Assembly: GCA_022828595.1 (NCBI GenBank)
Contig: JAKGHH010000002.1
Span: 72,326,383 to 72,390,382, forward strand
Length of the DNA: 64,000 bases
Direction: 5' to 3'
Source of the DNA: Nelumbo lutea
Lineage: Eukaryota; Streptophyta; Magnoliopsida; Proteales; Nelumbonaceae
Below, one piece after another: positions 47,954-58,330 of this stretch. The position numbers and the translations under genes are program-made. Numbering within the stretch: position 1 is the stretch's first letter; every line of letters starts with the position of its first letter. A model generated the notes under the pieces. That model saw nothing but the letters and a program-made list of their open reading frames with translations. It did not search any database and was not told the DNA's origin.

Positions 47954-48189
47954 CTTATTTCTACAGTCACTATTCTAACAGAATTCAAAGGCAGATTGGA
48001 TAATAATAAAGAGCTGTTGGAAACCATATTAAGTTTCTTTTCCAACATATGTAGGGTAAAAAGCCATTATATGTGGATTACTTAACTTTTAAGACAAGCC
48101 TAATCATATCATTTTAGGCTTCAAGTAAACAAGTGGTAAAATCTAATATTTTAGGTGCATGTATGGTAAACACTAATGTTGGTGCCCTC

Positions 48190-48610
48190 CAAGGAGTTTG
48201 TTTGATTTGTTAAAATCCTGGAAGCTAGTAGGCCTTAACTAGAAAGGTAAGGTGTTTTGGAGTGCAATCCCACTTGCAGTCAGCCAGGTCATCTGGAAGG
48301 AAAGGAATCAAAGGGTGTTTGAGAATAGGAGAAGATCTGAGGACGAGATGGTTTTCTGGGCTGTGGCCACTGTTCACTCATGGATTTCAGCTAATTACCA
48401 TTTCAAAGGAGTTTGGAAACAACCTCTCTGTATGTGCAGGGGTAAGGCTGTGTACATCTGTCCCTCCCCAGAGCCCAGACCCCACATTGATGGGAACCCT
48501 GTACACTGGCCTGCACCTTTATTTATTTACCATTTCAAAGGAGTTCCACATCATCAATTAATTGATACAAAGATCTGTACAGGAGTACAGTTTTAGGTTT
48601 TTTTGTCTTG
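48190..48610 (+). mobile_element. L1-type LINE fragment (zf-RVT region)
   Basis: Encodes KVFWSAIPLAVSQVIWKERN and QRVFENRRRSEDEMVFWAVA, then HSWISANYHFKGV. This is the zf-RVT-type tail of plant L1 reverse transcriptases. The frame is interrupted by a SINE (48414-48526) and resumes as HFKGVPHHQLIDTKICTGVQF-like codons to a stop near 48596. Confidence 0.65.
48414..48526 (+). mobile_element. Au-type SINE, 5'-truncated
   Basis: 113 bp with GGGTAAGGCTGTGTACATC and CCAGACCCCACA...CTGTACACTGG, the conserved 3' half of plant Au SINEs. It is flanked by a 19-bp TSD, TTACCATTTCAAAGGAGTT (48395-48413 and 48527-48545). The tRNA-like 5' part, with the A and B boxes, is missing. Inserted in an L1 fragment. 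Confidence 0.85.
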
Positions 48611-48894
48611 TGGAGCTAGGGTTTTTATGTTTTTCTACTTAGTTGATGTATACTTTCTGGCTGTACATGGTCCATACAAAGTATACACATGGTGTATACT
48701 TGTCTAATATATTTGCATTTTTAGTTTATCTATTTTTAAAATTTTTAGAAGTTCATAAAAAACAAAAATAATCTTAATCACGATTTGATTCAATTAAACA
48801 TTCTCTATGACTTATGATACCATAATGATTTTCAGATAATTGGTGTAAAGTTGATCATTACGTTTTTAGTTGTAATACATCAATTATGAAGATC

Positions 48895-49578
48895 ATATTG
48901 GTGGGTTGGCAAGTTAAATTATCTAACCATCAGTAGACCAAACATCTCATTTATAGTTGGTGTTGTAAGTCAATTTATGCAGAGTCCCAGAGTTCCATAT
49001 TGGAAATTTCTGACTAGGATATTAGGTACTTATAGGGTACTCCAGACCATGGTTTATTGTACAAGGCTAATGAACATTTAGAGGTTGAGCTACATAAATG
49101 CACACTAGGTTGGTTATATTGAGGATCAGAGATCTACTACTAGATATTGTACCTTGTAGGAGGGAACCTTCTTATGTGGAAAAGAAAGAAGCAAGGTGTG
49201 GTTTCAAATTGCAAAAAGGCAGCACAGAAGCTGAATACAGGGCAATGGAACACATTATTATGAGCTGGTCTGGCTACAGAATCTTCTTGAAGAGATTTGA
49301 CATCCTATTCCAACTCCTATGAACCTGTATTGTGACAACCAGGTGGCTGTTCATATTGCTTCAAACCCAGTCTTTCACGAAAGTACCAAGCATAAGAAGT
49401 TCGCCACTACTTTGTGAGAGAAAAACTGCTGAATATAATTATTTATATTACCTTTGTATGGTCTGGAAGTCGATGGCTAGATCTGTTCACTAGAAGTTTA
49501 AACCAGGTAAGAGTGAATCATATTTATAACAAATTGAGGCTGTGTGATATCCATGCTCCAACTTAAGGGAAAGTGTTA
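48895..49578 (+). pseudogene. Ty1/copia RNase H remnant
   Basis: Worn C-terminal RT/RNase H: RPNISFIVGVVSQFMQSPRVP (about 48935-49000, split by one substitution from family pattern), STEAEYRAMEH (about 49223), [17 protein letters not shown] (about 49320-49370), then a weak PPT and an LTR start TGTTAGGAGGC at about 49574. Stops in all frames. The following LTR is interrupted by a SINE. Confidence 0.7.
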
Positions 49579-49593
49579 GGAGGCGTGAGACTA

Positions 49594-49763
49594 AAAGGGC
49601 ATCCCAGTGCACGAGGATCCCACCAATATGGGGTCTGGGGAAGGACAAATGTACGCAGCCTTACCCCTGAACATACAGAGAGGCTGTTTCCAAGATTTGA
49701 ACCCTGGTCACCCAGGTCACAATGGAGTAACCCAACTGTTGCACCAAGGCCCACCCTCTATTG
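49594..49763 (-). mobile_element. Au-type SINE, full length
   Basis: 170 bp on the minus strand. A-box-like GCCTTGGTGCAAC, B-box-like GGGTTCAAATCT, body AACAGCCTCTCTG and GGGTAAGGCTGCGTACAT, 3' end CTCGTGCACTGGG with a short T-run. Flanked by a 15-bp TSD with one mismatch, GGAGGCGTGAGACTA (49579-49593) and GGAGGCATGAGACTA (49764-49778). Transcription would be by RNA polymerase III. Confidence 0.88.
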
Positions 49764-49778
49764 GGAGGCATGAGACTA

Positions 49779-50335
49779 GGGGAGCTTAATTCCTTGGATG
49801 ATGATCTAGCCAAATCAGGGATTGAGAGAATTTTTTCATATAGTGATAGGTCCTTGCCTGAATATTTTTCATTGGGTATAGGACTGTTTTTTCATATTTG
49901 TGTATTCCCATGCATCCTCTCATGTCCTCACATTTTTCCATACATAATTAATATAAATGCCACAGTTACTTTTCTCAAACTAAAGTCACAAATTATTCGT
50001 TGTCACACAAACGATAAGCATAAGCTTGGTCAAAAGTTCAGTTTATTAGTCAAATCACTACTTTTTATCCTTATTTACTCTGTCCATTGAACAAGGTTGG
50101 TCACCTCAGAATCCCATCAGATATAGCCTAATTGAATGGGTATTCACATGGCAAAATCTATCTATGACAGATATAGAAATCAAACTTGCATACAATTATT
50201 CTCTTAAAATAATCAAGAAAGTTTCAGTTACTCAAAAAAAGAAAAAAATAAAAAAAAAAAGAACAATGAAATGTGAACCAACTACCAACACATCAAATTG
50301 GCAATGACATTACCATAAGCTTGCATGCAATATCT
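49779..50335. other. Probable LTR remainder and AT-rich spacer
   Basis: Continues the LTR that the SINE interrupts for an unknown distance, then AT-rich sequence. No gene, tail or repeat end could be identified. Confidence 0.4.
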
Positions 50336-50800
50336 TTTTTTTTTTTTTTTGATAAATAAACAGTGGTACCACCTCCCCCAACTAAACAAAATTGAATTAC
50401 AATTGATTCCAGAACAAATGCTCCCTAGAAACCCCTTTCTTAGCTAGACTATCTTCCATTCCATTAGCTGATCTTCTTTCCCATTGAATTCTCAACATCA
50501 AATTACTGGTAAGCCATTTCTTTAAGTCCTCCCTATACCAATTTTCTGCCTCCAGATTCTTTAGCCATTCTGTCACCAACTTTGAGTCCCCTTAAATGAC
50601 CAATTTATCAATATTCATCTGTTTTGTCAGCTGTGCCCCTTGAAGTGCAGATAATAGCTCTATTTGAGTTCCCCTCCCGTACAAGCCCTAAAAACAAAGC
50701 CACAATTCTTCCTTCTTTGTCTCTAAATACACCTCCTATAGCCAAGGGTCCTGGATTGCTTTGCCTGCAATAGCAGACCTTACTTTTTCTGACTTAACAG
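50336..50800 (-). mobile_element. L1-type LINE 3' end (RNase H)
   Basis: Minus strand, from about 50790: GGVFRDKEGRIVALFLGL, a shifted stretch, then QIELLSALQGAQLTKQMNID, GDSKLVTEWLKNLEAENWY and NGMEDSLAKKGVSREHLFW before a stop near 50397. The order GG.F/D, ELLSAL, GDS, DSLAKKG is that of the RNase H found at the C-terminus of plant L1 elements. An A-tail appears as the T-run at 50335-50351. At least one frameshift and one stop. Confidence 0.75.
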
Positions 50801-52269
50801 AATATAGGTTGACTGCAATAACACAGTCGAACACAAGCTATTGAACAATCTATTTTACAAGTTTAGAATGACGAGGTTACAACTCAATATTTCATAGGGG
50901 CTGTGTGCATCTGGGTCAAGTTAGTTGGCCGAGAGAGGGGAAGATGCACTTTCATATGTATTTTCTTTTGGTCTATAGTCTGGTATAGTGGTCAATCTTA
51001 TTGCAGAATGGTAGTAAGGAAGGTCTTTGTTGTTTTCTTTTTGCCTTAGTGATAACTTATTACCTGAAATTGTATCTTATTGCTGACCTTTTTTGATGGA
51101 TCTGCAATACAAACTGATAACTTTTAGAGCCCCAGGGTGATATTGTAGGGGCAATTCCAATAATTCCATGGAAGTACACTTTCTTTAATTCTTGAAGTAA
51201 TAAACCCCATTTAGAACTAAAAAGAAAAGAAAGTTGCTGCTTTTATGAATTTTCTATTTGCCATAAAAAGTTACATGGTTGAGTGGAGGAAAGAGAAAAG
51301 AAAAGATAATTCAAACTCAATACTCATACACCACCCTACAGCCAAACAAATTAAAAACACTACAATGCATTCAAGAAGGAAAGAAAAAAAAAGACTTTAA
51401 GTTGTGGATAGTCTAGAATCTGCACTGTAACTGCAACAAAAATTCAATCAATACAACATAGCATAATAGAAAAAGGGAAATAGAGATGAAAAGAAATTAC
51501 AACAGTTATCTTCAGGCTTTACTCAGTGAAGCACAGCATTATAGACAGAGTGAGCATAGAGTTGCCATAGAACAGACAGACAGCACCTTGAAAGATGATA
51601 TGGCATTGCTTGTCAAATAGACAAAATCAGGTATGGAGTAGGGAGTCAAAGATAGATATAGGAACAAGTCACATTTCTAAAAGAAAATTATTGCTGTTGT
51701 TAGTGAAAAAGGGGCCAGATTTTGGAAGTACGTTCAAGTACAAAACAAATGGCAAATTATAGAACTTTGCTCACAGCTAAGAAAATAAAAAACTAATAAT
51801 AAAATCAAATAATTAACAAACTTCTATTGCAGAAGCCAGCTCCAATCTAATCTGTGGATAATTTGTCATCACCAACAGTCCATTTACAGCTAACTGAGGG
51901 GAAGCATGTGTGATGCATATTGGCGCCTTTGGCAGTGAGGAATAAAGATAGATTATTTTATCAATAACTGCAATTTTCATCAAAATGTTAAGTCAAAGTG
52001 AAAATAATTGTACAATTGCATTGGAGATAAAACATCTTCTCTCCAACATCTCTATACTTTTCCAACCAGTATAATCATCATTGACTTTTCAATTACTGTT
52101 GGTTCTGTTATTTGACTATTAACTTCTTCAGCATTGAAAGGTTTGAATAAATCAAACTAAGAACAAATGGAGCAAAAATGTGTATCTAGCAATAAGGGTA
52201 GGAAACAATAAGGATTGAGTGACCAAGAAATACTTCAATGAGTTGTAAACTCGGTATAGAAACAGCACT
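50801..52269. other. Unassigned AT-rich region
   Basis: About 1.5 kb with no sustained reading frame and no recognised repeat end. A-runs occur, but no terminal repeats were seen. Confidence 0.45.
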
Positions 52270-52710
52270 CAGTTATTTGCAGTAAAGAATGAATAAAAAA
52301 GGAAGAAAACTGATCTGTAACCAGAGGAGAATAAAGGGAGAGAAGAGAAGAAAGAATAGTTAAGGAATAAGAGAAACAGTAGGGCTGTTAACTCATGCCC
52401 TAATCTCTTTTATTATTCATTGTAAATTACAACAAGTATAATGACAAATCTACCCTTAAACAGGTGGTAGCAACAAAAGAATAAGAAATAGATCCGTGGC
52501 CCAACAGGCCTATTACATAATAAGCCCATAAAACAAATATAATATAAAGAACAAACATAAAAATTTAAACTGCAGGCCCAAATTTCAACACTCTCCCTCA
52601 GGTTAAGCATAGATGTCAATCATGCTTGGCATGCATAGTGCACTCTGTAAGGTAAACTTTGAAACACCCTTCGTAAAGACATCTACCAATTGGTAAAAAT
52701 GTACTCTCAT
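52270..52710 (-). mobile_element. Ty1/copia 3' end with LTR
   Basis: On the minus strand, 52710-52592 encodes a Copia RNase H tail (LVDVFTKGVSKFTLQ-like, then MIDIYA) and a PPT CCTGAGGGAGAG. An LTR beginning TGTTGAAATTTGGGCC at 52591 follows and extends left past a promoter-like region; its far end is not fixed. The coding part is cut off by an L1 tail at about 52712. Confidence 0.65.
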
Positions 52711-52711
52711 T

Positions 52712-53119
52712 TCTGAGTGGTTTTGGCGATTCTTTAAAAGCTGAAGAAATGGTGCTTATACAAGGGTTGAAAATAGCTAAACAACAGGCTTCAACAGGAG
52801 GAGGGGGGCACAAAATTAGTCATATCTTGGATAATTTGTAATAATTTCAGTGCTTAGGTCTATAGGCAAATTCAAAGGGAAATTAGTAGTTTAGCCCAGG
52901 AGATGAGAGATACTTTCAGATGGATCAGGATAACTGCAAATGTGATGGCTGATTCTTTGGCTAAGCTAGGAGTTCATAGGGAACAGTTATCTGGGCAGAG
53001 TTGTAATTTGGTTTGGTTGTGAAAATAGAGGGTGGCTGGGTAATACTTACCCAGCTCTAATTTGTACTATCAACTTTAATCTAAATTAATGAAATTTTCT
53101 CTGATACTAACAAAAAAAG
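52712..53119 (+). mobile_element. L1-type LINE 3' end (RNase H)
   Basis: Encodes SLKAEEMVLIQGLKIAKQQ (about 52735-52790), then in another frame QIQREISSLAQEMRDTFRW and ITANVMADSLAKLGVHREQL, stop near 53022, 3' untranslated region and A-run (53111-53119). The LAK(L/K)GVHRE block matches the other L1 tails in the window. Joins directly to an RTE fragment. Confidence 0.7.
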
Positions 53120-53465
53120 TCTAGAAAACAGTGATGAGTCCAGCAATGCTGTATCGAACATAAATGTGTATGCTGAGATGCCGTTCAAAAGAACCTAGGA
53201 GTAGCTCCAATAGGTATTAAAATGAGAATAGACTAAGATCGTTTGGCCATATGCATATAAGATTTACTACAGCACCTATAAGGAGAAGTGATCTGTTGCA
53301 AGTTGAGTCGACATGGGCTGGAGTAGTAAGAAATGGTTTAAATGATCATAATTTAACAATGGATATGGCACTAAATAGAACAGAATGGCGAAATAGGATT
53401 CATGTAGCTAATAACCCCATATAGATGGGACAAGGCTTAGAAGATGATGATATTACAAAATATTA
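53120..53465 (+). mobile_element. RTE-type LINE 3' end
   Basis: Encodes KTVMSPAMLYRT, then after shifts VESTWAGVVRNGLNDHNL, TMDMALNRTEWRNRIHVANN, a stop, and MGQGLEDDD with a GATGATGAT tail. This is the C-terminal end of plant RTE reverse transcriptase. The AT-rich sequence 53466-53600 follows. Confidence 0.75.
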
Positions 53466-54100
53466 ATATGACACATATAATACATATTAATATGATATTT
53501 TATATTATATATAAAGTACAATTTAAATTTTATACATATTTATATGTTAAATAATATAAAATATTATATACATTGAATAGTTCATATTTATTAAAACTTG
53601 GGCCCGGAGCCAGCCCCTAAGATTCACCTTGTTCATTGCCCATTTCTTCCTCTGCAGAACTTCCACATCTACTTCCAACAAAATTATATACAAGTATAGC
53701 CCACTCAATCAGTTTTGTCTCTCTGAGCTCCCCTTCAAATAACCAACTAGGCAGTTCTAGAGAACCCCCCCCCCACTTGAACCCATAGTTCCTCCATTTA
53801 CAGAAACTACACTTTTCTCCAGCTCTTAAAGTTGGTTTTACCCCCATCAGCCAAATCCTTCACTCCAAAATCTCCTTAGAGGAGATGCCCTCCCTCATCT
53901 CAACTACAGTTCTATTCAAACCAAGTCCACCCCTTCAAAGAAGTCCTCGACTCCCACCATCCATCTGGTCAGAATCTTCTGCCGGTCATCCAATCATTAT
54001 TTCCCATTGGGAAGAACAAGACATTTGAAAGATGAGTATAAAAGAGTGGCAATTAGCTCTCTTTAGGAATATGAATTAGATAAACTCGGTACCACCCTGA
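53466..54100. other. Unassigned region left of Gypsy-2
   Basis: AT-rich up to about 53590, then mixed composition. A 76-codon minus-strand frame (53847-53617) begins MGVKPTLRAGEKC and has no recognised motif; function unknown and possibly spurious. Confidence 0.4.
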
Positions 54101-54805
54101 TGTTGACAAAAAACAAATCACATGCAGCACTTCAAGTATATAGCAATAAGCACAAGAAATATCAAGCTGAAAACAACAAAACAAGTTGGATTTTTAGGGA
54201 TTTCAGACCTAAACCTGAAGTACAACTCCTCCCGGAACAGTTCCGCTACAATAACAATGGCAGCAAGCTGGCCTCCCACGTGGACACGCAGCGATAGAGG
54301 GATTGGAAGGTGCCAAAATGATTCGACTCCTCGAAACCCAAGCTTCCAATACTTGAAAATCCTAGTTGGGGCTGAGCTACAGCTCAAACAAGAGAGAAAG
54401 AACCGAAAAGACCCCTATTGATACAGCCCCCTTCTCTTTTATATGACCCATTGGCTTGCTGGAGAAGCCAATTAAAATATTTACACATAAGGCCCTAGAA
54501 TGTTTCCTTCTTACAAGCAACTCCTTGAGAACAAAACTAACTTCAAATGAACCCCCAAAAGATAACTTTTGTTACAAAAAGACCCAAGAGACCAAAACCC
54601 AATAAATGTGCACTCAACTGCCCTTGACCAGAATCTGAATTATAAAATGAAGAAAATACCCCTGGTCCCAAACTGTCAACAAAGATGCCCAAAAACAACA
54701 ATTTGGGGTCTCTTCTTTTTTCTTTTCCTTTTTTTTTTTTTGATGAATTCTTTTCCTTTTCCTTTTCCTTTTTTTGATGACCTCCTAGGAAGTCCTCGTG
54801 TTGCA
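54101..54805 (-). repeat. Gypsy-2 3' LTR
   Basis: About 705 bp; minus-strand copy starts TGCAACACGAGGACTTCC and ends GTTTTTTGTCAACA. A TATA box CATATAAAAGAG lies at about 54450-54439 and is followed by a GGGGGCTGTATCA leader. TG...CA ends. The second LTR is beyond the window, so the ends are inferred from termini and from the PPT-like GGGG before TG. Confidence 0.65.
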
Positions 54806-54809
54806 CCCC
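54776..54809 (+). other. 5S rRNA 3'-end-like segment
   Basis: 34 nt reading GATGACCTCCTAGG then AAGTCCTCGTGTTGCACCCC, matching the 3' end of plant 5S rRNA (GGTGACCTCCTGGG then the same 20 bases) with two mismatches. The rest of 5S is absent. It spans the junction between the PPT-like GGGG and the LTR start of Gypsy-2, in antisense to the element. Confidence 0.75.
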
Positions 54810-54839
54810 AATTTTATTAATCTTTTCCTCTTTTTTTTA

Positions 54840-54960
54840 GCCTCATCATTACCACTGTTAAAAAGAGCTCAACCTCGTGCAAGTAGAAATTTTAGCAGCC
54901 TTGCACATGTCTCCATCTAGCTTCATAAACTCTTCTTCACTAATCCAAGAATTCTCAATT
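54840..54960 (-). pseudogene. Gypsy-2 pol C-terminus (chromodomain-like end)
   Basis: Minus strand encodes a segment resembling NSWISEEEFMKLDGDMCKAA and then TCTRLSSF, like the end of chromovirus-type gypsy polyproteins. It is separated from the rest of pol by Copia-G. The frame is not open throughout. Confidence 0.5.
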
Positions 54961-54965
54961 GTTAG

Positions 54966-55238
54966 TGTTAGAGTGAGCCGAATAGGGGTAGTTTAGTAAT
55001 CTCATGTCAGTTAAGTACTTTGCTTATGTGGCTGTTTTATTAGAGTACTCTGCCCCACACTTAAGTGAGGGCAGTTTAGTCTTTGTAAGTGTAATTAGAA
55101 CCTAATAAACATTAGGGGGTCGACTGAATGGGTGACTAATCAGTTTCGACTAAACCCTCTTGTTCTCTCTTTCTCTTGTCTTCTTCCTCATCTTCTTCTT
55201 CTTTCACTGGTTCGGGTTACTGTAGCTGCTCCAAAACA
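54966..55238 (+). repeat. Copia-G 5' LTR
   Basis: 273 bp from TGTTAGAGTGAGCC to CTCCAAAACA. Matches 60331-60606 with few substitutions and a small indel near the end. Confidence 0.9.
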
Positions 55239-55250
55239 TGGTATCAGAGC
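55239..55250 (+). promoter_or_regulatory. Copia-G primer binding site
   Basis: TGGTATCAGAGC, complementary to initiator-Met tRNA, directly after LTR end AACA. Confidence 0.9.
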
Positions 55251-55996
55251 GAGGTTTCTGACCTGCTTCTGCTTGTAAAGCATCTCAGCTGTGTTCGTGA
55301 CACCTTCTTCATTTCTGGTTAGTTAATGGAGAGAGCTGGTTCGCCCTAAGTCTGAAACATCACAGCTCGTTGCTCTCTGCTGCGCACAGTTTTCTTCATC
55401 AAGGAAGGTGATTTCAGCAGTGAATGGTTGGATGATACTCTCAAAGGAAGGTTGGTTATTTAGTCCTTTTGTGTTGCTGGTATTTCTGAGTAGGAACCCT
55501 TCAAGAATCCGCTAGTACTGATTAGAACCTAGAGAACTAGGTTCATTGTTGCCCTAAGAAGGGTTGTGTGTGCAGTAGCCGAATGGTGTAGGGCTATTGT
55601 GAGTTGTTGAGTGGTGTTAGGGCAACTGTAGGTGGCCGAGTGGTGTAAGGTGGAATGCAGTGACCTTGCCAAGCTCCTTGTGGTTGTGTAATGCCCTCTT
55701 AAGTGTGTTAAAAAAGTTTGAACCGGGCGTAGCAGTTTGACTGTGTTGTGGTGCTTGTGATGCATAATTTTTTTTTTATTGAGTGGTTGTAAGAGGGCCT
55801 ACTGTTGTGTTGTGGTGCTTGTGATGCTTATGTGGGTCGTAGGTGTGTGAAGTCAGCAGTAGTGTGAAGAAGAACAAGTGTGTGCTCCCATTGTTGTGTT
55901 TAGGAGCTGCAATAGGTGCTGAAGTATCAAACAGTGAACAGCATCAATAAGCTTGTAGCTGAGAAGTAAGGTTAGAGGCAACGGTGAAAGAATACA
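55251..55996 (+). other. Copia-G untranslated leader
   Basis: About 750 bp with repeated GTGGCCGAGTGGTGTA / GCCGAATGGTGTAG and TTGTGTTGTGGTGCTTGTGA direct repeats (about 55575-55650 and 55740-55830). No coding frame on the plus strand. Confidence 0.55.
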
Positions 55997-58330
55997 ATGG
56001 CAGCAATAGGAGATGGCTACAATGATCAGAAACCTAGTGTGGTAATTTCCTCCGACTACCTAGGGGTACAAATGACCTCAATTAAGCTGAATGGGGAGAA
56101 CTATGTTCCATGGGCTAAATCAGTGGAAGTGTTTCTCAAGGCAAAGAAGAAAGTAAAGCATGTAAGAGATGAAAAGCCACCGGAGGACTCTCCATGGTTT
56201 GATGATTGGGAACAAGAAGATGCTCAAATCATGACTTGGCTGTGGAATAGTATGGAACCCAAAATTAGTGCCAACTTCATGTTCCTTGATACGGCTAAGG
56301 ATATATGGGAGTATGCTAAGAAGCTATATTCTGGACAAGATAACACAACAAGAGTGTATCAGCTTTATCAGGAATATTTTGATTTACAACAAGGAACCAA
56401 AACACTAGAAGAGTACTATGCCTGCATGAAGAATATAAGGAATGAACTCAATGTCTATCACCCCCTTACTCCAGATATTAAAGTTCAACAACAGCAAAGG
56501 GAGCAACTAGATGTTACAAGATTTTTAGTGGGGCTGAAGTCGAAATATGAACCAGTTAGAGCCCAAATATTGGGCGGCTCTACTCTTCCTACACTTGAGG
56601 AAGTATTCTCAAGGCTTCGTAGAATTTCTTTGGGACAGACAGAGAACTCTACACAATTTGATAGATCAGCACTTGTGACAGCTAGAGGGGTTGGACATAG
56701 TACAAGAGGGGGAGGTCATGCTCCCCGAGGAGGCTGTGGCAGTTCCATGATTAGTCGGGGTGATCGTGACTCAGGGGGAGGCCGTGGCAGAGGGAAGAAT
56801 AACTCTACAAGGAAATGTACTCATTGTGGTAGAGAGGGACACAGTGAATTTCTGTTATGATCTACATGACCCTCCCTCTAAATGGGCTAATCATGCTATA
56901 GTAGGTGAGGTTGATATCAGTGACAGTAAACCGGCAGACCGAACTCCTCCCACATCTACATCTACCTCTGAGAGGGAGATGGTGAGCGTACCGCGTGATG
57001 AGTATGAACGGTTCCTTCAAACTACTTCACAGCATACTATTGCCACACTTGCCCAATCAGGTATTGCTTGCATGTCATCTAAAACCTCTCCCTGAATTAT
57101 TGACTCTGGAGCCTCAGATCATATGACCGGGACTCTAGGTGTGTTCTCTTTCTGAAACCTCCACATCACAAACCGTTACACTTGCCAATGGGTCCTCATC
57201 CCCCATATGTGGTGTTGGTAATGTTGACATGGCTTCTGTGCCCTTATCATCTGTTTTATGTCCTTAAGTTTCCATTCAATCTAATGTCTATTAGTAAAAT
57301 AACCAAAGCTCTTAATTGTTCTATCACCTTCTTTCCCTCCACTTGTGCTTTTCAGAATCTCAAGATGGGGAAGAAGATTGGTGGGGGGCATAAAGCTGGT
57401 GGATTGTATTATCTTGACGGTGGTGGATCTTCAATTGCTCTTCAGACTTCACTTACTCCTCTACAATGGCATTGCCGACTGGGACATCCATCTCTCAAGG
57501 CTCTCAAGATTTTGGTCCCGTCATTGAGTCATTTGTCAGTTTTGCAATGTGAGTCATGTTGGTTTGGGAAACATCGTTGTGTGTTCTTCAGTCCAAGAGT
57601 TAAGAGTCATATGTTGAGTCATTTTTCTTTGGTTCATTCAGATGTTTGGGGTCCAATCAAAATAGAGTCTTATAATGGGTACAAGTATTTTGTCTCCTTT
57701 ATTGATGATTGTTCAAGAATGACATGGATTTACTTAATGAAAGAAAGAAGTGAATTGTTTTCCATTTTTCAAAAATTCCATGCTGAAATACGCACACAAT
57801 TTGGTGTTCCAATCAAAATTATCCGTTCAAATAATGGTCATGAATACTTTCTTACTTCATTTCAATAGTATTTAGAACAGCATGGCATTATTCATCAGAC
57901 ATCGTGTCCATTCACCCCTTAACAAAATGGGGTAGCTGAACGGAAGAATCGTCAGCTTCTTGAAACTGCTCGGTCTATTCTTCACCACATGAATGTTCCT
58001 AAACGGTTTTGGAGTGATGCTGTACTCACTGCATGTTTTCTCATTAATCAGATGCCCTCCTTCATCCTTCATGGTCGGTCCCCCTTCTCTATCTTGTTTC
58101 CCACTTTATCTCCATTCCCATTAATTCCTCGTGTCTTTGGTTGTGTGTGCTTTGTCCACAATATGAGCCCTAGAATAGACAAGATAGATGCACGCTCAAT
58201 TAAATGAGTCTTCCTTGGCTACTCACGAACTCAAAAAGGGTACAAGTGTTATAATCCTATTACCCGGAAGTGCTATATCTGCCCTGATGTCACCTTTTTT
58301 TAGTCAGTCCCCTTCTTCTCAAGTCCTGAA
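55997..58330 (+). pseudogene. Copia-G gag, protease and integrase (broken)
   Basis: gag is open from ATG 55997 (MAAIGDGYND) for 287 codons, with IKLNGENYVPWAKSVEVF and an RG-rich tail. The zinc knuckle CTHCGREGH is cut by a frameshift near 56843, so its last Cys is out of frame. Protease DSGASDHMTG lies at about 57103 after a TGA in place of Trp (57093-57095). Integrase: zinc finger (about 57470-57560), HSDVWGP (about 57637), RSNNGHEYF (about 57826), where the second catalytic Asp is Asn, and QNGVAERKN (about 57923) after stops at 57867-57869 and about 57920. More stops at about 58206 and 58302. Confidence 0.87.

Larger units (their letters stand above)
43331..48007 (+). repeat. Second LTR in tandem, split by Copia-2
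   Basis: LTR parts at 43331-43579 and 47959 to about 48007. It starts TGTCGACTGTGTAGGGG, like the partial LTR at 30564, and ends near GGATAATAATA, aligning with the end of the Copia-E LTR. Copia-2 sits inside it, flanked by the target duplication CTTAT. It may be the 3' LTR partner of the partial LTR at 30564. Confidence 0.65.

Noticed and set aside
48252..48596. Host gene encoding a 114-residue protein
   Set aside because: Translates as an L1 zf-RVT tail with a SINE inserted; the open frame through the SINE is accidental.
49594..49763. Independent tRNA gene
   Set aside because: A and B box-like motifs are present but the segment continues into an Au SINE body and has a retroposition TSD; no cloverleaf is expected to fold.
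53617..53847. Possible small host gene on the minus strand
   Set aside because: No homologous motif, no start or splice support, low-complexity C-run inside; kept only as an unknown frame.
54776..54809. Functional 5S rRNA gene
   Set aside because: Only the last 34 nt are present; the internal promoter (A box, IE, C box) is absent.
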